DNA of 64,000 nucleotides from Mucilaginibacter gracilis (GCF_003633615.1 NZ_RBKU01000001.1:992001-1056000), one strand, 5' to 3'. Positions 24,019-33,089 are shown, counted from the stretch's first letter. A program made the numbers and translations. The notes: generated from the letters alone by a model not told the origin.

Positions 24019-24708
24019 ATGAGAAAAACATTTAAAATAGAGGATGTCCAAAATCCACTTTTTTTTGAAGAATTCAAAGACCGCGCTATAAAAATCGATA
24101 GCCCCATTTTGGATCAGTTTAGCAATTACTGCATGATCCTGGAGGACTTAAGAACTGTTATAGAATTAAATAAAATGATCGAGGATTTACTGACGGAGAA
24201 ATATTTTTTTATAAAACAATATATGTCATTGAAGCCGCGCAAGATAACAAATCAAAGTATTGAAAATTTAAAAAATGAAATTGAGGTAAGTAACACTTTA
24301 TTGATACAATCGCTTTTTACAACAGTAGTTATTACCTATTCGAAATGGTTCACTAAAAGTAATAGCGGGCAGACCAGTCTTGATTTCAAAAAGGTTTATA
24401 ATCAATCTACTCGATTCCATAAAGTACATGGCCTAATAATGCAGTACAGGAATAAATACTTTGCGCATGGGGAAAAAAATTCGTTCGAGAATGCTTTTCC
24501 GATTTATTTTCCTAATAACATTGAACCTCAAAATGATTTTCTGACGTTCTTACCAACGAAAAAAAGAATACCAAATCTCCAAGAAGTTAAAAAATTCCAT
24601 ACGCTATTTGTAAAGGCATATGACTATGTGTGCATCCAATATAAAAAAACTGAGCATCATGCCAAGGAGGTAATGAGAAACAATAGAAATAACGACAAAT
24701 TGGAGTAA
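24019..24708 (+). CDS. unknown protein with HEPN-like R-x5-H motif
   Basis: 229 residues, all helical by eye. Residues 144-150 read RNKYFAH followed by GE, the R-x4-6-H pattern of HEPN ribonucleases (RN....H). The helix with QSLFTTVVITYSKWF before it would pack the active site. HEPN proteins often act as RNA-cutting effectors in defence and toxin systems. No other domain is visible. It lies 35 bp after the third gene, so it is probably the last operon member. The HEPN call rests on motif and helicity only. Confidence 0.6.
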   Translation: MRKTFKIEDVQNPLFFEEFKDRAIKIDSPILDQFSNYCMILEDLRTVIELNKMIEDLLTEKYFFIKQYMSLKPRKITNQSIENLKNEIEVSNTLLIQSLFTTVVITYSKWFTKSNSGQTSLDFKKVYNQSTRFHKVHGLIMQYRNKYFAHGEKNSFENAFPIYFPNNIEPQNDFLTFLPTKKRIPNLQEVKKFHTLFVKAYDYVCIQYKKTEHHAKEVMRNNRNNDKLE

Positions 24709-24801
24709 CTGCTTTACGTGCATGGTATCTTTCGAGGTATGCGTCATACTAATAGACAGGTTATGCAGTGCGATTTGTGTACCATAAGAGAAATCAATAG
24801 T
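24706..24801 (-). pseudogene. relic: C-terminal end of a tyrosine recombinase
   Basis: The minus frame reads DFSYGTQIALHNLSISMTHT then SKDTMHVKQLL. It aligns by eye with HTFAT-IAL-N-SI-SVSKMLGHTS-KTTQHYAK of Bacteroidota integrases, with the GH and Y parts damaged. There is no start or core upstream. It may be what is left of the island integrase. Confidence 0.35.
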
Positions 24802-25040
24802 AAGTACTGCTTTTGGTGAACTAAAATATTGAACATAGTAAACAATAATGAGTGTTAATTTGCTCTTGATTGGGTTTATTTGTACCTTTATACCTATAAA
24901 GTTCTTTCCAAAGTCAGATAATCATTACCAAGCATCAAGGGTTCCTTTTCGGGTGCCATTAATGATATTTGGATTTAAATATCTATAAGTCAGCGCATTT
25001 CAGGAAGTTCGGTAGACCCGTCCATTCCGCTGAAAACTAA
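24802..25040. other. non-coding island edge
   Basis: No gene seen. An imperfect palindrome TCAGCG...CGCTGA spans 24993-25033, just before a terminator, in a place typical of attachment sites next to tRNA genes. The bases between do not fold as a tRNA T-arm, so an att site is only a suggestion. Confidence 0.3.
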
Positions 25041-25067
25041 AAAGCCTTACTGAAAAGTAAGGCTTTT
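25041..25067. terminator. bidirectional hairpin terminator
   Basis: AAAGCCTTAC and GTAAGGCTTT form a perfect 10-bp stem with a TGAAAA loop, A-rich before and T-rich after. Confidence 0.75.
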
Positions 25068-25204
25068 CTGCGTTTAAAGCCCTTTTTAAGCGGTTTCCCG
25101 CAAAAAAGGGATCAATCAGGGATCAAGCAGAATTCTTGTGGGGAATAAAAAAAGTATTTGATTTGCGGATAGGAATAACGAATACGAATACCCTTGTCTA
25201 CACC

Positions 25205-25304
25205 ACGCGAAACCCTTGTCCGTTTGATCTTACCTGAAGGTCTTTTGGAATATTTTGAACTTATGGATGTTCGCTCATCTGAGAGTGGGCAATTGAATAT
25301 TTAA
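25205..25304 (+). pseudogene. relic: N-terminus of an ISAon1-type transposase
   Basis: The frame ETLVRLILPEGLLEYFEL then MDVRSSESGQLNI and stop matches the opening of ISAon1-family orfA products (LILPEGILEYFEL...LHIYLEE). The TAA stop stands where a Tyr codon (TAT) is expected. There is no start codon and no downstream orf. Confidence 0.4.
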
Positions 25305-25760
25305 CACCTCCCCAATAAACCCATCAAGAAACCGACTACGGCAGAACAGCAGATGGTAGCGGCTAATTTGTACCCCTGCGCATTCAAACCATCCTTCATA
25401 ATGACGCCCGGAGATCAGGAAACCAATCCCGCTGATGATGTAGGATGCCACCCGTGCCGGAGCATCACCACTGATGTGGATGGAAGTAATACATACTCTG
25501 CAACACCCTACGATACCAAGATATTCGTCCGTAAACCAGCACTTTCTAACGCCACTGTCTTTCTATGCCAATCGCAGCCCTAAACACAGGGCCAATACTA
25601 AAACGCATGACAAAAACCACGATGCTCACAATAAGCCGCCCCATGACTGACCAGAAAGATTACTCAATGAACCCGTATTAAAAGCAAACTTTAATATTTC
25701 TGCGGGATTTGTAGCGATCCTATTCTTCTTTTTGTTCTCCCAAATACGTTCTGATAACAT
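25305..25760 (-). pseudogene. decayed membrane-protein gene, family unknown
   Basis: On the minus strand, pieces in different frames read LIVSIVVFVMRFSIGPVFRA, then ARVASYIISGIGFLISG, then MKDGLNAQGYKLAATIC and AVVGFLMGLLGRC-stop. Together they look like the membrane helices of one gene with several frameshifts. The plus-strand ORF across it (25353-25583) has no family likeness. I cannot name the family. Confidence 0.4.
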
Positions 25761-26017
25761 GGTAAGGTGGTAAATATGATGCTTAACAAAAAAACTTTTG
25801 GGCAATTCCTCGTCATTAATGCTTTTGCTGGCCGGGGCTTTATGCCTAAGTATAGGCTGTCAAATTACAGGTGTTTTCACTCCACCATAAAAATTTTGGA
25901 TATAAACTAAATTTACTTTTTACGAACATTCTGATTAGATTCTTATTATCAATAAGTTACATCCTTTTAAAAAGCTAAAAAAAATACCGTTAAAGAAAAA
26001 AATAAAAATAAATTTAC

Positions 26018-26050
26018 CATTTCGATATTATTTGTATTTTTGTCGAAATG
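26018..26050. promoter_or_regulatory. tetR promoter with inverted-repeat operator
   Basis: CATTTCGA (26018-26025) and TCGAAATG (26043-26050) form a perfect 8-bp inverted repeat. Between them lies TATTTTTG (26035-26042), a TAnnTTTG -7 element. The ATG of tetR is the last three bases of the repeat, so the transcript would have almost no leader. The half GTATTTTTGTCGAAA recurs inverted at 26658-26673. Confidence 0.6.
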
Positions 26051-26641
26051 AAAACTAAAATGTTAGACGATAAAATCAGAGAGGATATTATCTCAGCCGC
26101 GACTGGTGTTTTCGAAACATATGGTTTGGTAAAAGTCACTATGCTAGACATTTCCCAGGCAAGCAAAAAAGCAAGAAGCTCTTTGTATTATTATTTCAAA
26201 AACAAAACCGAAGTTTTTGACGCGGTTGTTGAAAAGAAGATGAAAGAGGTTTTTGACTCTTGTTCTGCTATGCTTTCCAAAGAAGCATCGTTAACAGATA
26301 ATATGGAAACCTACCATATTAATAAGTTGAAAGCCATTAAGGACATGGTTCGGCAATATTCGCTGGTGTTTCGGGATCTCAGACATGATCCCTCCCTATT
26401 ATTCCTTAAAATGCGTTTTATGCTGGAAGATGAAAACGCCCTTATTGACAAAGTACTGAGGTGGGCGATTGAAAAAAAAGAGATCAAAGAAATGTCTGTT
26501 CAAGACAGCAGGTTTTTAGCGGAAACAATGGTTGTAGCCCTGCGAAGCTTTGAACAGGAGATTGTCTTGTTTGATAGGTTTCCGAACTTCGAAGAAAAGT
26601 TAACGTGGGTAATCGCTATTTTTTGCAACGGTCTTAAATGA
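26048..26641 (+). CDS. TetR-family repressor of the RND operon
   Basis: 197 residues. The N-terminal HTH covers residues about 10-57: IREDIISAATGVFETYGLVKVTMLDISQASKKARSSLYYYFKNKTEVFDAVVEKK, the standard TetR signature with YYYFKNK. The C-terminal helical ligand domain is not classifiable. It overlaps its own operator and is followed after 63 bp by the RND adaptor gene, before which the operator half repeats. Together this suggests that it represses both itself and the pump until an amphiphilic ligand binds. Confidence 0.87.
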   Translation: MKTKMLDDKIREDIISAATGVFETYGLVKVTMLDISQASKKARSSLYYYFKNKTEVFDAVVEKKMKEVFDSCSAMLSKEASLTDNMETYHINKLKAIKDMVRQYSLVFRDLRHDPSLLFLKMRFMLEDENALIDKVLRWAIEKKEIKEMSVQDSRFLAETMVVALRSFEQEIVLFDRFPNFEEKLTWVIAIFCNGLK

Positions 26642-26656
26642 CTTTTTTTTCGCTTT

Positions 26657-26674
26657 GTTTTCGACAAAAATACG
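26657..26674 (-). promoter_or_regulatory. second TetR operator half-site before the RND genes
   Basis: The minus strand reads GTATTTTTGTCGAAA, the same 15 bases as the plus strand at 26034-26048. It lies in the 63-bp gap between tetR and the adaptor gene. Confidence 0.5.
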
Positions 26675-26704
26675 TTTAATGTTTAATTGTTATTTAAATC
26701 ATAT

Positions 26705-27766
26705 ATGAAAAAGTCAAACCTCCTCCTTAACGGCTCCTTATTGCTTGTGCTGTCAATAGCCAGTTGTTCGGGCGATAAAAACAAGCCGCAATCTCCTGAC
26801 ACTATCCGTGTTCAGGTTTCAAACCTCAACACCGTAACTCCTGCTACAGGCAATCAGCTTATTTACAACGGAACGCTTCAGGCCGACAAGGCTATCGATC
26901 TAAGCTTCCAAGTGTCCGGAACGATCATTTCATTTCCCGTGAAAACCGGGGATTATGTTGAAAAGGGTCAACTAATTGCTCAGGTAGACGAAACTACTTA
27001 CCGCAACCAGTATAATGCGCAGGTAGCGCAGGCCAAGCTAGCCGAAGAAACTTATAAAAGGACGCTGGCTGTTTACGAAAAAGGCAGTGTAGCCGAGATA
27101 AAAATGCTGGAGGCGAAAGCAAATTACGAGCAAGCATCAGCATCTGCACGGGCTACCTACCAAAACATTGCGCACACAAAGCTTTACGCCAACCAAAGCG
27201 GCTTCATTGGTGACAAACGCACCGAGGCTGGTGCTACAGCTGCTCCCGGCCAAGCGGTGGCGCAACTTTTAGATACCCGTTCTGTAAGTGTACTGGTTTC
27301 CGTTCCCGAAAACGAAATCAACCGGTATAAGGCAGGCTACCCCGCCTCAGTTAAAATAGATGCGTTAGGAAACGAAACACTCGAAGGCCGCATCAGCGAA
27401 GTTGGCGTACTGGCCTTGAATAACAGTGCCAATTATAATTTAAAGGTTAAGCTGAAGAATGCCGGACAGCAATTGAGGCCTGGTATGCTTTGTAAAGTCA
27501 CATTTCCAACAGGTTCAGGGCAGGTTGCGATGCCCGACAGCACTAAAATTATAGTGCCGCTGGAGGCCGTTCAGGTAGATGAAAAAGGAAACAACTTTGT
27601 TTACATAGTAAATTCTGCAGCCAGGGCACAAAGAGTACCGGTAGAAACCGGCGCTCTCTATAATAACGGCATGGCGATCAGCAAGGGTTTGACCGGTAAA
27701 GAGCAATTAATTACATCAGGTTTTCAGAAATTGAACAACCAGTCACCGGTTACTATCATCAAATAA
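26705..27766 (+). CDS. RND efflux periplasmic adaptor, lipoprotein
   Basis: 353 residues from ATG 26705 (MKKSNLLLNGSLLL); six residues upstream are unlikely. Lipobox IASC near residue 22 anchors it in the membrane. Next come LIYNGTLQADKAIDLSFQVSG and the lipoyl half VKTGDYVEKGQLIAQVDETTY, a short coiled coil (QVAQAKLAEETYKRTLAVYEKG), the second lipoyl half TKLYANQSGFIGDKR, and the beta barrel with ETGALYNNGMAISKGLTGKEQLITSG. This is the AcrA/MexA order. It links the RND pump to the outer membrane factor. First structural gene of a three-part efflux operon. Confidence 0.9.
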   Translation: MKKSNLLLNGSLLLVLSIASCSGDKNKPQSPDTIRVQVSNLNTVTPATGNQLIYNGTLQADKAIDLSFQVSGTIISFPVKTGDYVEKGQLIAQVDETTYRNQYNAQVAQAKLAEETYKRTLAVYEKGSVAEIKMLEAKANYEQASASARATYQNIAHTKLYANQSGFIGDKRTEAGATAAPGQAVAQLLDTRSVSVLVSVPENEINRYKAGYPASVKIDALGNETLEGRISEVGVLALNNSANYNLKVKLKNAGQQLRPGMLCKVTFPTGSGQVAMPDSTKIIVPLEAVQVDEKGNNFVYIVNSAARAQRVPVETGALYNNGMAISKGLTGKEQLITSGFQKLNNQSPVTIIK

Positions 27767-27777
27767 ATCAGATTACC

Positions 27778-30700
27778 ATGGAAGAGAAAAAAAGTAATTT
27801 GATCGAATGGTCTATGCGCCACCACGTGTTGCCCATCACGCTGGCAGCTGTGTTATTCCTGCTGGGTATTTTAGGGCTTTTTAACATGCCCCGCAACGAA
27901 TTTCCCGATTTTACCATCAGGCAGGGTGTTATTGTTGGCTTCTACCCGGGCGCATCTTCTGCACAGGTAGAAGAACAACTCACCAAGAAAGTAGAAGAAT
28001 ACTTGTTCAGCAATAATGAGGTTGATAAAACAAAAACGTATTCCTACTCCAAGGACGGTATGATGTATATTTTCCTGGAAGTATCTGAACAGGTTAATGG
28101 CCCGGATACCAAAGCATTTTGGAACAAGATAAAGAATGGTGTGCTTACCTTGCAGTTGCCACGCGAGGTAAAAGGCATTATGGTGAACAGCGACTTTGGT
28201 AATACATCTGCATTGCTGCTGGCTGTTGAATCATCTACACGCCCTTACAAAGAACTTCAAAAAAACGTGGAGGAGATTGAAGCTGAGTTGCGGCATGTTA
28301 AAAATGTTGCCAAAATATCTCATACCGGAAATTTAAATGAGCAGATTGGGGTGTATGTTGATAACAACAAATTGTTGCAAAATGGCGTAACAACTGGTGC
28401 GCTGATGAATGTACTTCAAAACGAAGGAGCCATCAGTGCTGCCGGAACTGAGGACGGGCAAACAATAGATCGCCCTATCCACCTGAGCAGCTTTTATAAA
28501 ACAGAGGCCGACCTGGCCGAACAAATTGTGCGCAAAGACGACAAGGGCAACCCTGTGAGGCTTCGGGATATAGCTACCATCAAGCGGGAATATGATGAGC
28601 CCGACAGTTATATCACGTCTAACGGCACCAAAAGCATCGTTGTTTCTCTGGAGATGGTTAAGGGTAAGAATATTGTACAATTTGGTAAAGAACTGGAAGA
28701 GCGACTGAGCAAGGTAAGCGCCCATTTACCGCCCGATATTAAATTGGTTAGGCTGGCCAACCAACCCGAAGTGGTTGACGAATCCATCACCCATTTTATG
28801 AAAGAGTTTGGTTTCGCGCTAATCGGGGTAGTTATCGTTGCCCTGTTGTTGCTGCCTTTTAGGGTGGCTGCGGTAGCGGCGGCCACTATCCCCATTACCA
28901 TAGCAGCAACTTTGGGTATTATGTACCTCGCCGGGATTGAACTGGATACGGTTACCCTGGCCGCGCTTATTGTGGTGCTTGGAATTGTGGTTGATGACCC
29001 CATTGTTGTTATAGACAATCATGTGGAAAAATTAGATCATGGCATGTCGGTATGGGAAGCCGCCAAAAGTAGTGCCCAGGAGTTATTTCCGTCTGTTTTC
29101 ACTGCCACGTTGGCCATATCGGCCACCTTCTTTCCGCTGATGTTTTTTATGACAGGTACCGCTAAAGACTTTATCAGCGTTTTCCCGGTAACCATCACCA
29201 TCGCGCTCGTGCTGTCGCTTATCATTTCCATGATGCTGGTACCTTTCTTTAATACCTTGTTCATCAAGAAAGGGCTTCACAACCCGAATAAGCCCAAAGA
29301 AAAAAAATCAATGCTTGACTATCTACAGGCATTTTTCGACAGAAATATCGGCAACGCCATCAAACACTACAAACTCACGGTACTGTTTGGGGTTCTGTCT
29401 GTGGTTATCGGTATGCTATTTATGAGCAGGCTACCCCAGCAGCTTTTCCCTACCATAGATCGTAATCAGTTTGCCATGGAGGTTTACTTGCCCAGCGGCT
29501 ATAACCTTGCGCAAACAGATAGCGTGATTAAGGGTATGGAACGCATTATGCGCAAGGATAACAGGGTTGTTAACTACACCAGCTTTATCGGCACCAGTTC
29601 GCCGCGTTTCCATACCGTGTATGCGCCAAACCTTTCGGCCAAAAACTATGCCCAGATACTGGTTAATACCATATCCGATAAAGCTACCGAGGAGATGATT
29701 GCTGAATATACGCCTAAATACAGCAATATATTCCCATCGGCTTATGTACGGATGAAGCAGCTAAACATGGCAGGCGCGCCAGCCCCAATAGAGGTTCGCA
29801 TTTCGGGCGATAACATCCAGGATTTAAAAGCCATTGGCGACAAAGTAATTGCTATTGGAAAGAAAAACAGCCAGGTAACCTGGGTGCGTACCGACTACAA
29901 TGAAATGGAACAAGGCATTAAGCTGGATATTAAAACGCAGGAACTAGCAAGGCTTGGGCTCACTAAAAGTGATGTGGCCAATACCATCGCCATGAATACC
30001 GACGGCATTAAAGCTACAAGCGTATGGGAGGGCAACTACCAGATTGACGTTAAAATAAAAGCGCCCAGGGCATTAAGAACCAGCACGTCAAATTTGATGG
30101 AACTGAATATCCCATCACAGCAAACCAACAGCAACGTACCGCTTAGGCAGGTGGCCAGCATATCATCCGACTGGCACGATGGTGAGGTGGTAAGGCGTAA
30201 CAGCATCCGTACACTCACCGTAAGGATGGATGTGGCGCAGCATGCCGTAGCCAACAGCGTTCTTGCTGGCATGCAGCCAGAAATTGAAAAGCTTAAACTT
30301 CCACAAGGCGTTGAGATTGCCTATGGCGGTGAGCTGGAACTGCAAATGGAGAACCAGGGCCCCATGGGAACAGCGTTGCTGATGAGCATCGTACTCATCT
30401 TCCTCATCCTGGTATGGCACTTTAAAAAGATGAAACATGCTTTGCTGAGCATCACCACCATGCCGCTCAGTTTGCTTGGCGCATCGTTCGGTTTGCTGGT
30501 AACAGGCTATCCGTTTGGGTTTACTTCTTTCCTGGGTTTGCTGGCTTTATGCGGAATCGTTGTCCGTAACGGGATCATCCTGATAGACCATGCCGAAGAA
30601 CTACGGGCGCATGAAGGCAAAACCGTAAAAGAGGCGGCAACGCTCTCGGCCGAACGACGGATGAGGCCCATATTTTTAACATCGTCGGCTGCGGCTGTAG

Positions 30701-30876
30701 GCGTTACCCCCATGATTATCAGCGGATCACCGCTTTGGGGGCCGCTTGGTACCGTTATCTGCTTCGGCTTATTAATATCTATGCTGCTTACCCTTTTTGT
30801 TTTACCAACCCTTTACTGGTTGTTTTTCAGGAAAGAAGATGAGGTTAAAGGTGAAACTAATCCGCAAGTCGCATAA
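27778..30876 (+). CDS. RND-family efflux pump (AcrB/MexB-like superfamily)
   Basis: 1,032 residues, the usual RND length. TM1 lies near residues 17-34 (HVLPITLAAVLFLLGILG), then porter domains, TM2-6 around 340-480 with GIVVDDPIVVIDNHVEKL, the Asp pair of TM4 that carries protons. There is a second porter half, and TM8-12 from ~870 with GIVVRNGIILIDHAEELR and ERRMRPIFLTSSAA. FPDFTIRQGVIVGFYPGASSAQVEEQLTKKVEEYL is the PN1 start. It is closer to the uncharacterised HAE1-like branch with short periplasmic loops than to CusA, since no Met triad is evident. Proton-driven export from periplasm or membrane; substrate unknown. Confidence 0.92.
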   Translation: MEEKKSNLIEWSMRHHVLPITLAAVLFLLGILGLFNMPRNEFPDFTIRQGVIVGFYPGASSAQVEEQLTKKVEEYLFSNNEVDKTKTYSYSKDGMMYIFLEVSEQVNGPDTKAFWNKIKNGVLTLQLPREVKGIMVNSDFGNTSALLLAVESSTRPYKELQKNVEEIEAELRHVKNVAKISHTGNLNEQIGVYVDNNKLLQNGVTTGALMNVLQNEGAISAAGTEDGQTIDRPIHLSSFYKTEADLAEQIVRKDDKGNPVRLRDIATIKREYDEPDSYITSNGTKSIVVSLEMVKGKNIVQFGKELEERLSKVSAHLPPDIKLVRLANQPEVVDESITHFMKEFGFALIGVVIVALLLLPFRVAAVAAATIPITIAATLGIMYLAGIELDTVTLAALIVVLGIVVDDPIVVIDNHVEKLDHGMSVWEAAKSSAQELFPSVFTATLAISATFFPLMFFMTGTAKDFISVFPVTITIALVLSLIISMMLVPFFNTLFIKKGLHNPNKPKEKKSMLDYLQAFFDRNIGNAIKHYKLTVLFGVLSVVIGMLFMSRLPQQLFPTIDRNQFAMEVYLPSGYNLAQTDSVIKGMERIMRKDNRVVNYTSFIGTSSPRFHTVYAPNLSAKNYAQILVNTISDKATEEMIAEYTPKYSNIFPSAYVRMKQLNMAGAPAPIEVRISGDNIQDLKAIGDKVIAIGKKNSQVTWVRTDYNEMEQGIKLDIKTQELARLGLTKSDVANTIAMNTDGIKATSVWEGNYQIDVKIKAPRALRTSTSNLMELNIPSQQTNSNVPLRQVASISSDWHDGEVVRRNSIRTLTVRMDVAQHAVANSVLAGMQPEIEKLKLPQGVEIAYGGELELQMENQGPMGTALLMSIVLIFLILVWHFKKMKHALLSITTMPLSLLGASFGLLVTGYPFGFTSFLGLLALCGIVVRNGIILIDHAEELRAHEGKTVKEAATLSAERRMRPIFLTSSAAAVGVTPMIISGSPLWGPLGTVICFGLLISMLLTLFVLPTLYWLFFRKEDEVKGETNPQVA

Positions 30877-30897
30877 TTCAAAAAAACAATTATCATC

Positions 30898-32202
30898 ATG
30901 AAACCCTTCCTATTTTCAATCATATTTCTATTTACGCTGCATGCGGCAAGCGCACAGCAGCACCCGGTATCCCTGGAGCAGAGCAAACAAGCGGCCCTGG
31001 CTTACAGTAACGCTATAAAAAACGGCGAGTTGAGCATTAACTCGGCAGAGGCCGGCGTCAAATCGGCTAAAGCCAACTACCTGCCCAGTGTAAGCGGTAC
31101 TGGCCTGGCGCTTTACGGGTTCAAAGATATTGTTCCGGCAATTCCCGGCTTACTAGACAAGGGCATCAACAACGTTTATACAGTTGGAGTTACGGGTACC
31201 CAAAGTATTTATGCGGGCGGCAAAATCATGACCAGCAACCAGCTTGCAGCATTAAAGGTTGAGGCCAGCAAAATACTGGCCCGCCAGTCTACAGACTCGG
31301 TATTGCTGCTAACAGAGCAAAAGTACTGGAACATTGTTAACCTGCAGGAGCAAAGTAAAACCATTAAAGCAAATGAAAACTTGTTAAACAGTATCCTTAA
31401 AATGCAAAAGGATATGCTGGCATCGGGCCTTATTGCCCGGAACGACCTGCTTAAGGTTAAAGTTCAGCTCAGCCAGCTAATGGTAAACAAAAGCAAGCTA
31501 AATAACGGCCGCATGCTTGCCCTGTTTGATTTCTCGGTTTACACCGGTATGCCGTTTGATTCGCTTATGGTGATGCAAGACACACTAAACAAAGCTACCA
31601 ACCCGGTATTGCCGGGTGTAAAACCCGACACTGCACTGTCTAATATCAATAGTTACCGTTTACTGGCGTTACAGGTAAAAAGCAGCAACCTGCAAACAAG
31701 GCTTACCAAAGCCGACAATTTGCCTAGCTTATCGGTAGGCATGAGCGCTTCGCAATTAGGTTCCTTTAATGGCGCTTTCAGCAGTTCGTTTACACCGTTG
31801 GCTTTCGGCACCCTCAGCATCCCAATATCTGAAAGCCTTTGGGGAGGCAACCGCCAAAAAATTAAACAGCGGAAGATAAGCGAACAAGTTGCCCAGAATA
31901 ATTTGCGCGACGGCAGCAACCAACTACAGGTAGGTATTTTAAAATACTGGTATGACCTAAAAGATGCGTTGACGCAGATAAACTACGCAAAAGAAAACCT
32001 GATACAGGCAACTGAAAACCTGAAGGTTAATGAGGACAATTACAAGGCTGGGTTAAGTGCTGTAAGTGATGTACTGGATGCGCAAGCCGCATATCAACAG
32101 GCAGACGGGACCTTGACTACCGCTTTTACCGATTTTAAGGTTAAAAAAGCAGCTTACGATTATTCGATAGGAAGGATTTCTGAAACTAAAACTTCTAACT
32201 AA
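30898..32202 (+). CDS. TolC-family outer membrane efflux protein
   Basis: 434 residues with a Sec signal (LFSIIFLFTLHAASA, cleavage before QQHP). Two repeats of the TolC fold: the first with ALAYSNAIKNGELSINSAEAGVKSAKANYLPSV, the second with ALQVKSSNLQTRLTKADNLPSLSVG and the helix VNEDNYKAGLSAVSDVLDAQAAYQQADG. It forms the trimeric outer membrane channel for the pump encoded just before it. The gap of 21 bp places it in the same transcript. Confidence 0.9.
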   Translation: MKPFLFSIIFLFTLHAASAQQHPVSLEQSKQAALAYSNAIKNGELSINSAEAGVKSAKANYLPSVSGTGLALYGFKDIVPAIPGLLDKGINNVYTVGVTGTQSIYAGGKIMTSNQLAALKVEASKILARQSTDSVLLLTEQKYWNIVNLQEQSKTIKANENLLNSILKMQKDMLASGLIARNDLLKVKVQLSQLMVNKSKLNNGRMLALFDFSVYTGMPFDSLMVMQDTLNKATNPVLPGVKPDTALSNINSYRLLALQVKSSNLQTRLTKADNLPSLSVGMSASQLGSFNGAFSSSFTPLAFGTLSIPISESLWGGNRQKIKQRKISEQVAQNNLRDGSNQLQVGILKYWYDLKDALTQINYAKENLIQATENLKVNEDNYKAGLSAVSDVLDAQAAYQQADGTLTTAFTDFKVKKAAYDYSIGRISETKTSN

Positions 32203-32212
32203 TCAAATTAAG

Positions 32213-32827
32213 GTGATAACCACAAATATTTCCCCGCTCCCGCCTGATAAAGTCAGACAGCATATTGTCGACGTGACCACTATGCTGATCTGTAAAAATC
32301 AAATCGAACAAGTATCTGTCAAGCAAATAGCATCATTGGCCAAGGTAACCGAAAGCAACGTTATTCATCTTTTTTACAACCTGAATAATCTCATCGCAGT
32401 TTGCCTGATCAATGCTTTTGATACCCTTGGCGATTATATCCGGTGCCAGAAGCGTAAACGGGGCAAATATGCTGGAAACATAGACACCTTCTGGAAAATG
32501 CTGGTGGAGTTCCACTGTAATTACATGGATCAGGCAGGGGCTATCTGTCATTTTCTCAAAGCCCCGGCTCCGTTTCCGGCGATAGCTATTAAACAAACCG
32601 TCACAGAGGCTATTGCAGCTGAACTTGATATCATCGAACATCAGCTAAGAAGTTGTAATAACCAGGTCCGTTTTATTGCATTTGTACATTTGTTTATCCT
32701 GTCGCGGCAGCTGGCAACAAAACTATCCCCTTATGATGATGCGGGCAACCGGAGTAAAATTTCGAATTGTTATTACAGCACAGCGGAGCGGGGTTTGGAA
32801 ATCATTATGAAACTGCCTATCCGCTGA
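32213..32827 (+). CDS. second TetR-like regulator at the end of the efflux operon
   Basis: 204 residues from a GTG, ten bases after the TolC stop. The HTH is residues ~12-60: VRQHIVDVTTMLICKNQIEQVSVKQIASLAKVTESNVIHLFYNLNNLIAVCLINAF, a TetR pattern with HLFYNLNNL in place of YYHFxNK. The ligand domain is different from the first TetR. Two regulators thus bracket one pump. Whether the second acts on the pump or on another target is not visible. Confidence 0.75.
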   Translation: MITTNISPLPPDKVRQHIVDVTTMLICKNQIEQVSVKQIASLAKVTESNVIHLFYNLNNLIAVCLINAFDTLGDYIRCQKRKRGKYAGNIDTFWKMLVEFHCNYMDQAGAICHFLKAPAPFPAIAIKQTVTEAIAAELDIIEHQLRSCNNQVRFIAFVHLFILSRQLATKLSPYDDAGNRSKISNCYYSTAERGLEIIMKLPIR

Positions 32828-32874
32828 AGAGGATTGCTGATAACTCTCTGACAGTCTCCGTTCTGCTGTCAGAA

Positions 32875-32910
32875 TTCTTAATAACTCAAAAAGCATTGGG
32901 TTATTAAGAA
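32875..32910. terminator. hairpin after the efflux operon
   Basis: TTCTTAATAAC and GTTATTAAGAA form a perfect 11-bp stem with a 14-base loop. It lacks a clear T tract, so it may be a weak terminator or an mRNA end stabiliser. Confidence 0.5.
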
Positions 32911-33089
32911 AATGATTTCAGGCTTAATTGAACAAACCATTTTCATTGATCCCTCTTCGCCAATTTACTTTCTCCCGCTAAAAGCCTAAAGATAGGCACT
33001 AAAGGTGGTTATGATAAAATTGGTCAACAGGCGTCAATGAAATTGGTTTATCGGGTATAAGCAATCAGTTGCATTCCTGAATACGCGTT

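Noticed and set aside
24990..25035. tRNA gene 3' end as att site
   Set aside because: The bases before the terminator end in TTCCGCT like some tRNA-Ser genes, but no T-arm or acceptor pairing can be drawn.
25353..25583. 76-aa plus ORF
   Set aside because: Cys/Pro-rich composition without family likeness; the opposite strand shows membrane-helix remnants.
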